A stretch of DNA of 64,000 bases. Source: AWTP1-13 sp963770295 (GTDB lineage: Bacteria; Pseudomonadota; Alphaproteobacteria; Rhizobiales; Hyphomicrobiaceae). Of the stretch, positions 58,957-64,000 are shown one piece after another. The notes beneath the pieces are model-generated. The model did not search any database and had not been told where the DNA came from. It worked only from the letters and a program-made list of their open reading frames with translations. The stretch covers positions 124,001-188,000 of the forward strand of contig CAVYPA010000009.1 in NCBI GenBank assembly GCA_963770295.1, given 5' to 3'. The position numbers were made by a program, and so were the translations under genes. The first letter of the stretch is position 1. Every line of letters begins with the position of its first letter.

Positions 58957-60303
58957 GTGGGCGAGGCTCCCAATCGGGACGGCACGGGCGCGGGCTTGCG
59001 CACGCCCTCGACGCTCTCGCCCTCTCGCTTGCCGGGCTTGCTCGCACATTTCGTGCACGTCGAGCGCAATGAGATCGCCGGCCTGCTGTGGTCTTTTGCC
59101 TTCTTCTTTTTCGTCTTGTGCGCCTACTACATCATCCGTCCACTGCGCGATGAAATGGGCGTCAGCTTGGGACCGGGACGCCTGCAGTGGTTGTTCTCGG
59201 CGGTGTTCGTGGTGATGCTGGCCGCGGTACCGCTGTTCGGCTGGGTCGTCTCCTCGTTCGCGCGTCGGCGTATCGTCCCCATCGTCTACGGCTTCCTGAT
59301 CGCCAACCTGTTGGGCTTCTGGGGGTTGTTTCATATCAGCGCGCACGGCGCCGTCATCGCCGGCGCCTTCTTCATTTGGGTCAGCGTCTTCAACCTATTC
59401 GTGGTCTCCCTGTTCTGGAGCCTGATGTCGGACCTCTACCGCAGCGAGCAGGCTACCCGGCTATACGGCTTCATTGCCGCCGGCGGCAGCACCGGCGCGC
59501 TCGCCGGGCCCCTGCTCACCCAAAGCCTGGTCGGCGTCGTCGGGCCGACCAACCTATTGCTGGTGTCGGCGGTGCTGCTGCTCGCCGCCACCCAGTCGGC
59601 CCTGGTGCTGCGCGGCCTATTCGCCCGGCACGGCGCGCGGCAAGGCGAAGATCGACCGCTGGGCAAGGGCCTGTTGGCCGGGGCCATCGCCGTGTGGAAT
59701 TCGCCCTACCTGTTCCGCATTGCGCTTTGGATCTTGATCGCCAACCTGGTGTCGACGCTGTTCTACCTCGAGCAAGCGCGCATCGTCGGGGAAACCCTCG
59801 CCGACCGCACGCAACGGGTGCAGCTCTTTGCGCGCCTCGATCTGGCCGTCAGCATTGCCACCATCCTGGCCCAGGTGTTTTTGACCGCGCGCGTGCTGGC
59901 TCGCTTCGGCGTTGCCACGGCCATCGCCGTGCTGCCGACCTTCGCCGGCCTCGGCCTGCTCGGCCTGGCCCTGTCGCCGACGCTGGCGGTGATCGTCAGC
60001 ATTCTGGCCATTGAGCGGGCCTTGGCCTTCGCCATTAGCAATCCCGCCGTCAAGGTGCTCTATACCGTGCTCGAGCCGGAGCAGAAGTACAAGGCGCAGA
60101 ACTTCAACGACACGGTGGTCTTTCGCGCCGGCGACGCCGCCTCGGGCTGGATCTTCAACAGCCTGGCCAAGAGTTTGGGCCTGAGCCTCGGCGCCGTCGC
60201 CGCCCTCAGCCTGCCCCTAGCGCTGCTGTGGCTGGCGCTGAGCCTGCGACTGGGACGCCAGCACGCCGAGCGCACCGCCAAGGACCACTTGAAGGGCACT
60301 TGA
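58957..60303 (+). CDS. ATP/ADP-translocase-like (Npt/TlcA family) membrane protein
   Basis: The 448-residue protein has about twelve helices. It matches the MFS-type nucleotide-transporter-like group: FVLCAYYIIRPLRDEMG, VSVFNLFVVSLFWSLMSDLY, LYGFIAAGGSTGALAGP, NPAVKVLYTVLEPEQKYKAQNFNDTVVFRAGDA. True members of this family exchange ATP/ADP in intracellular bacteria and plastids, but free-living bacteria carry relatives of unknown substrate. The GTG start is three bases after the GST stop. Confidence 0.88.
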   Translation: MGEAPNRDGTGAGLRTPSTLSPSRLPGLLAHFVHVERNEIAGLLWSFAFFFFVLCAYYIIRPLRDEMGVSLGPGRLQWLFSAVFVVMLAAVPLFGWVVSSFARRRIVPIVYGFLIANLLGFWGLFHISAHGAVIAGAFFIWVSVFNLFVVSLFWSLMSDLYRSEQATRLYGFIAAGGSTGALAGPLLTQSLVGVVGPTNLLLVSAVLLLAATQSALVLRGLFARHGARQGEDRPLGKGLLAGAIAVWNSPYLFRIALWILIANLVSTLFYLEQARIVGETLADRTQRVQLFARLDLAVSIATILAQVFLTARVLARFGVATAIAVLPTFAGLGLLGLALSPTLAVIVSILAIERALAFAISNPAVKVLYTVLEPEQKYKAQNFNDTVVFRAGDAASGWIFNSLAKSLGLSLGAVAALSLPLALLWLALSLRLGRQHAERTAKDHLKGT

Positions 60304-60333
60304 AGGGCAACCCTGGTTGTGCCGGGCCTCGCC

Positions 60334-60609
60334 TCAGTGCAGTTCGTAACAATAGACAACCTGGCGCGGGTTGCGCATGACGTCGATCAGGATCGAACAT
60401 TGCACCAAATAGCTCTGGTTCTTGTTCTTGAACAGGATCAGCGACCGGTTCTCCCAAGCGGCAACGTAGCCGGCGACCTCCCAGCCGTCGGCGACGAGCT
60501 TCTCAATGGTGGGAGGCGGCTGGGGAGCCGCCTGGCCAGCCAAGAGCAGCACGGCCAGGCCGGCGCCGGCGAGCCGCATCGGCAGGGTGCAAATTGCCTC
60601 AATGCGCAT
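60334..60609 (-). CDS. Small exported protein
   Basis: The 91-residue product has a signal peptide (LAGAGLAVLLLAGQAAPQ) and a conserved-looking body: TIEKLVADGWEVAGYVAA, SLILFKNKNQSYLVQCSI and RQVVYCYELH. Two cysteines could pair. The pattern occurs in conserved hypothetical proteins of alphaproteobacteria, but the function is unknown. The ATG at 60609 was chosen over a GTG two codons earlier. Confidence 0.75.
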   Translation of the reverse strand: MRIEAICTLPMRLAGAGLAVLLLAGQAAPQPPPTIEKLVADGWEVAGYVAAWENRSLILFKNKNQSYLVQCSILIDVMRNPRQVVYCYELH

Positions 60610-60656
60610 CGGCACAGCTCCCGCAGAAGTGGCAGCGCCGCCGCCGTGCGCGGCCC

Positions 60657-61316
60657 CTACATCGGCGGCGCCACCCCACCACGGCCGACATTGACCCGCC
60701 CGGCTTGCAAGGTGCCATCCGGTTGCTTGTTGGCCGCGGAAACGAAAATTTTTGCGCCAGGCTTGAGCTCGCCGACCTCGCCCGGCACGTAGAGGACGAT
60801 GGGGATGCCAGCAGGGATGGCAATCTTCTTTTCACCGTCCTTGTACTTGAGGGTCACCGTCTGGCCGTCGCTCGCGGCGGCGGTTGCCTCGACGCTGCCG
60901 TTGGTCATGGTGCTCGAGGCCTGCAGATCCCAGCCGCGATGGCCGTCGCCGACGCCGCGCATGGATTCGGGAAAAATGTGCACCTCCAGGGCCTTCTGGC
61001 TGCCGTCAGCCTGCGGCATGCCGGCGACGCCGATGTAGGAGCCCGGTTTGATGTCGGCGGGCGTTGCCTGCACCAGGGCCACCACGGCAGCGTTGGGGGC
61101 AAGCTTCAGCTTCAAGTCGACGCCGTCGCGCGCCTTGACGACATAGGTGTCGCCTTCGACCTTTTCGATGGTTCCGCGGATACGAACCGGCGCGTCCTGG
61201 GCCGAGGCCCCGGAAACGGCCCCGGAAATGGCCATGCAAACGGCCATGGATAAGGCCACGCCGAGCCCGAGCGTCGTCGCCGTGAGCAGGCGCAAAAAAT
61301 GTTGCAGCATCGTCAT
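60657..61316 (-). CDS. Exported protein with OB-fold-like DUF5666-type repeats
   Basis: The 219-residue precursor has a signal peptide (ending SGASAQ). Two to three short beta modules follow, each with a GTIEKVEGDTYVVKARDG- or VTLKYKDGEKKI-type pattern. These resemble DUF5666-like metal/oligosaccharide-binding folds, although the assignment is uncertain. The ATG at 61316 has GGGAGA upstream. It is divergent from the cytochrome b561 gene. Confidence 0.7.
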   Translation of the reverse strand: MTMLQHFLRLLTATTLGLGVALSMAVCMAISGAVSGASAQDAPVRIRGTIEKVEGDTYVVKARDGVDLKLKLAPNAAVVALVQATPADIKPGSYIGVAGMPQADGSQKALEVHIFPESMRGVGDGHRGWDLQASSTMTNGSVEATAAASDGQTVTLKYKDGEKKIAIPAGIPIVLYVPGEVGELKPGAKIFVSAANKQPDGTLQAGRVNVGRGGVAPPM

Positions 61317-61483
61317 TCTCCCGAATTCCGAACCGTACACATGCCAGATCAACGCTGCGACCCGAGAATTTAGTCCACTTGCACGAAACATTGATGAGGC
61401 GCACGCTTCCCCGCGAGGCACTATGCGTCAGCAAAAAGCGCAAGTAAGAAGCAGCCCAGGCTTCAGACAGAAGCGCAAACCTC

Positions 61484-62104
61484 ATGAGCATGTCTACGAC
61501 TGAGACGACCAGCCGGGACCTCGGCCCGATCCATCCGCTCTACGTGCGGATCACGCATTGGATCAACGCCATCGCCGTCTTTATTATGCTCGGATCGGGC
61601 TGGCAGATCTACAATGCCTCGCCGCTCTTTGCCTTCGCCTTTCCGCCGAGCCTCACGCTTGGTGGCTGGCTCGCGGGGGGACTGCTTTGGCACTTCGCCG
61701 GCATGTGGCTGTTCCTCGCCAATGGCCTCCTCTACCTGGCGCTGGGACTGAAGAAAGCCCACTTCCGCCGCAAGTTCCTGCCGATCCGGGCCGCCGAGGT
61801 CGTGGGCGATCTCGGCGCCGCGCTCACGGGCCGGCTCAGTCATGCCGATCTCGCCGTCTACAATGCGGTGCAAAAGCTTTTCTACCTCGGCGTGCTCATT
61901 GCCGGCGTCGTCATCGTCGCATCGGGCCTCGCCCTGTGGAAACCGGTGCAGTTCAAGGAGCTGGCAGCCCTGTGCGGTGGCTACGAGGGTGCCCGGCTCG
62001 TGCATTTTTTTGCCATGGCCAGCATCGTGCTGTTCCTCGTTATCCATGTGTTGATGGCGGTGCTGGTACCGCGCAGCCTGCGCGCCATGATCCGTGGTCG
62101 TTAA
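61484..62104 (+). CDS. Cytochrome b561-type membrane subunit
   Basis: The 206-residue protein has four to five transmembrane helices with heme-ligand histidines in YVRITHWINAIAV, GGLLWHFAGMW, ARLVHFFAMA and LVIHVLMAVL. This is the Ni/Fe-hydrogenase/thiosulfate-reductase cytochrome b fold that anchors periplasmic redox enzymes and links them to quinones. It is followed 11 bases later by the molybdenum enzyme gene, so they form one two-gene operon. Confidence 0.9.
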   Translation: MSMSTTETTSRDLGPIHPLYVRITHWINAIAVFIMLGSGWQIYNASPLFAFAFPPSLTLGGWLAGGLLWHFAGMWLFLANGLLYLALGLKKAHFRRKFLPIRAAEVVGDLGAALTGRLSHADLAVYNAVQKLFYLGVLIAGVVIVASGLALWKPVQFKELAALCGGYEGARLVHFFAMASIVLFLVIHVLMAVLVPRSLRAMIRGR

Positions 62105-62115
62105 GGGAGCGATTG

Positions 62116-62892
62116 ATGCGCCAAGCTCGCAAGCGTGTTGCAGGGGTCGATGTCCAGCTCCTCATCAACGACGCCGCGAGGCTGCTGCCCGATCCCTCGC
62201 GGCGGCGGTTTCTGCGTCAGGTCGGCAGCCTGGGTGCCCTTGCCATGCTCACGGGCTGCGATATCACCGACGCGCCGTCGGCTGAAAAAGCCCTGCGCAA
62301 AATTTCCGAGTTCAACGACTGGGTGCAGGCGCGCCTATTCAACCCCAACCGACTGGCGACCAGCTACCCTGATAGTGCCGTGACGCGACCGTTCCCCTTC
62401 AATGCCTACTATGCCGAAACGGAAGCCCCCGATGTCGACGAGGAGCGCTATCGGCTGATCCTCGATGGCCTCATCGCCAACAAGCAGGCGTGGACCTTGC
62501 CGCAGCTCGCGGACCTGCCCCAACAGACGCAGATCACCCGCCTCGTCTGCGTGGAGGGCTGGAGTGCCATCGGCAAATGGACCGGCGTGCCTCTGCGCAG
62601 CTTCCTTGCACGGATCGGCGCCGATCTCACCGCCAAGTACGTGCACTTCGTGTGTGCCGAAGGCTATTCCAGCTCCATCGATATGCCCACCGCGTTGCAT
62701 CCGCAGACGCAGATGACGCTGGCCTTCGACGGTGAGACGCTGCCAACGCGGCTCGGATTTCCCATGCGCATCCGCATCCCGACCAAGCTCGGCTTCAAGA
62801 ACCCCAAGCACGTGATCGGCATGACCGTCCTCAACAATTATACCGGGGGCTATTGGGAGGACCAGGGCTACAACTGGTTCAGCGGGCTTTGA
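62116..62892 (+). CDS. Sulfite-oxidase-fold molybdopterin enzyme (MsrP/YedY-like)
   Basis: The 258-residue protein has a twin-arginine signal with lipobox-like cysteine (RRRFLRQVGSLGALAMLTGC). The oxidoreductase molybdopterin domain has ITRLVCVEGWSAIGKWTG with the molybdenum-ligand cysteine (near residue 155) and RIPTKLGFKNPKHVIGM. Together with the cytochrome b subunit upstream it forms a quinone-linked periplasmic reductase or oxidase. Unlike E. coli MsrPQ, the partner is a b561-type protein rather than MsrQ, so the substrate may differ. Confidence 0.9.
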   Translation: MRQARKRVAGVDVQLLINDAARLLPDPSRRRFLRQVGSLGALAMLTGCDITDAPSAEKALRKISEFNDWVQARLFNPNRLATSYPDSAVTRPFPFNAYYAETEAPDVDEERYRLILDGLIANKQAWTLPQLADLPQQTQITRLVCVEGWSAIGKWTGVPLRSFLARIGADLTAKYVHFVCAEGYSSSIDMPTALHPQTQMTLAFDGETLPTRLGFPMRIRIPTKLGFKNPKHVIGMTVLNNYTGGYWEDQGYNWFSGL

Positions 62893-63045
62893 TGCCGCAC
62901 CACGCGGGCCCGGGCCGCAAGCGTCGGGACGCCAGCCCTGGGCGGGCGTGGGCTGCGGCCCGCGCGCAAATTTCACATTGCCGAAGCCGCCGCGGCGCTG
63001 TGAAGGTGTCGCCTCTTGCCTCCCTCACACAGGAGCCGATGCGCC

Positions 63046-64000
63046 GTGCCCAATTTATTCGACCCCCTCAAGCTGGGACCGCTCACCCTACCCAATCGCA
63101 TTGCCGTCTCGCCGATGTGTCAATATTCGGCCGAGGACGGCAGCGCAACCGATTGGCATCTGCAGCACTTGATGCAGTTCGCCATTGCGCGCGCCGGCAT
63201 GGTGGTGGTGGAAGCCACGGCCGTTGAGCGCGTCGGCCGGATCACGCACAAATGCCTCGGCATCTATTCCGACGCCAATGAGGCGGCACTCGCCCGCGTG
63301 CTCAAGGCGGCGAAGGCGGTCGCCGCGCCGGGCACCTGCTTTGCCATCCAGCTCGCCCATGCCGGTCGCAAGGCCTCGGTCCAACCTCCCTTCGAGGGCG
63401 CCCAGCCGCTCAAATCCGGCGAACATCCCTGGGTCACGCTGGCGCCCTCGGCAATCCCCTTCAGTGCCGACTGGCATACACCGCAGGCGCTCGATGCCGC
63501 AGGTCTCGAACGCACCCTTGCCGGCTTTCTACAGGCGGCAGAACGATCCGTCCGCGTCGGCTTCGATGCCATTGAGCTCCACGCCGCGCACGGCTACCTG
63601 CTGCATCAGTTCCTGTCGCCGCTCGCCAACCAACGCACCGATGCCTTCGGCGGCAGCCTCGAAAACCGCATGCGGTTTCCGTTGCAGGCGGCCGCCGCCC
63701 TGCGTGCCGTGGTGCCGCGTTCGATCGCGCTAGGAGCGCGGATCAGCGGCAGCGACTGGGCCGACGGTGGGTTCGGTATCGAGGAGGCGACGACCTTTGC
63801 CCGCGCCCTCAAGTCGCACGGCTATGACTACGTGTGTGTTTCGAGCGGCAACGTCGTGCCCAGCAAAATCCCGTTTGCGCCGAGCTTCCAGGTACCGCTG
63901 GCACAGGCGATACGCACCGGCTCTGAACTCGTGACGCGCGCCGTCGGCATGATCATCGAGCCGGCACAGGCCCAGGACATCGTCGGCTCCGGAAAAGCGG
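63046..64000 (+). CDS. Old-yellow-enzyme family oxidoreductase (3' end outside window)
   Basis: The visible 318 residues show LGPLTLPNRIAVSPMCQYSA, VVVEATAVERVGRI, AIQLAHAGRKAS, the FDAIELHAAHGYLLHQFLSPLAN motif and ISGSDWADGG. This is the YqjM/xenobiotic-reductase group that reduces activated C=C bonds with NAD(P)H and FMN. The GTG at 63046 has AGGAG ten bases upstream; no ATG fits the frame. The gene continues past the window end. It is intact where the related gene at 40777-41974 is broken. Confidence 0.88.
   Translation, partial: MPNLFDPLKLGPLTLPNRIAVSPMCQYSAEDGSATDWHLQHLMQFAIARAGMVVVEATAVERVGRITHKCLGIYSDANEAALARVLKAAKAVAAPGTCFAIQLAHAGRKASVQPPFEGAQPLKSGEHPWVTLAPSAIPFSADWHTPQALDAAGLERTLAGFLQAAERSVRVGFDAIELHAAHGYLLHQFLSPLANQRTDAFGGSLENRMRFPLQAAAALRAVVPRSIALGARISGSDWADGGFGIEEATTFARALKSHGYDYVCVSSGNVVPSKIPFAPSFQVPLAQAIRTGSELVTRAVGMIIEPAQAQDIVGSGKA

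Overview
The window is a GC-rich chromosomal stretch that looks alphaproteobacterial. Supporting signs are a DnaG primase without its N-terminal zinc cysteines, an alpha-type RpoD, a HlyU-family protein, a sigma-E/ChrR pair with all zinc and cupin ligands of the Rhodobacter system, a phasin, and the yajC-secD-secF-Mth938-COG1562 gene order common in Rhodospirillales and Hyphomicrobiales. No species can be named from the sequence. There is no tRNA, rRNA, CRISPR array, transposase or prophage. Most of the window is core genome plus scattered metabolic genes.

Layout. 0.1-4.3 kb: a small membrane protein, a DUF3303 protein, a minus-strand DUF1330-SDR-Nudix-SDR operon and a divergent MmyB-type regulator. 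4.4-9.4 kb: yqeY-dnaG-rpoD. 9.7-15.4 kb: cytochrome c, DUF2235 hydrolase, a molybdenum hydroxylase pair (IorA/IorB type) and hlyU. 15.8-23.6 kb: an HtrA/DegP protease behind two direct operator-like repeats, a convergent L,D-transpeptidase, a Nudix hydrolase and uvrA. 23.7-24.1 kb: a promoter, a 20-codon ORF, a hairpin-rich stretch and a terminator, the best candidate for an undescribed transcript. 24.2-33.4 kb: a broken DUF1772-type gene, a YkgJ protein, an SGNH hydrolase, and the COG1562-PuuD-like-Mth938-secF-secD-yajC block, with a divergent DUF815 ATPase. 33.5-38.3 kb: phasin, PfkB kinase, sigma-E/ChrR, kdsA, a scrambled cupin and small proteins. 38.3-45.7 kb: GFA enzyme, DUF72 protein, HpaI-type aldolase, a heavily frameshifted old-yellow-enzyme gene, methylcrotonyl-CoA carboxylase beta subunit, haloalkane dehalogenase and an NTF2-like protein. 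46-50.5 kb: bactofilin, an exported beta-propeller, folP and glmM. 50.9-56.7 kb: an ECF sigma/anti-sigma pair, cytochrome c', a diheme cytochrome, a CNT nucleoside permease and an SDR. 56.8-64 kb: aspartate aminotransferase, GST, an ATP/ADP-translocase-like carrier, a cytochrome b561/sulfite-oxidase-fold pair and an old-yellow-enzyme gene cut by the window end.

Several genes between 24 and 42 kb carry single-base frameshifts, including secD, which is expected to be essential. The sequence may therefore contain uncorrected indels. Two of these lesions become intact by removing one T from GAGTTCG, which restores a GANTC site, the CcrM methylation target of alphaproteobacteria.

Cell-envelope and stress functions recur: protein export (SecDF/YajC), periplasmic quality control (HtrA), cell-wall cross-linking (L,D-transpeptidase, GlmM), the LPS precursor KDO (KdsA), singlet-oxygen-type signalling (sigma-E/ChrR) and a second ECF circuit with its own recognisable promoter.
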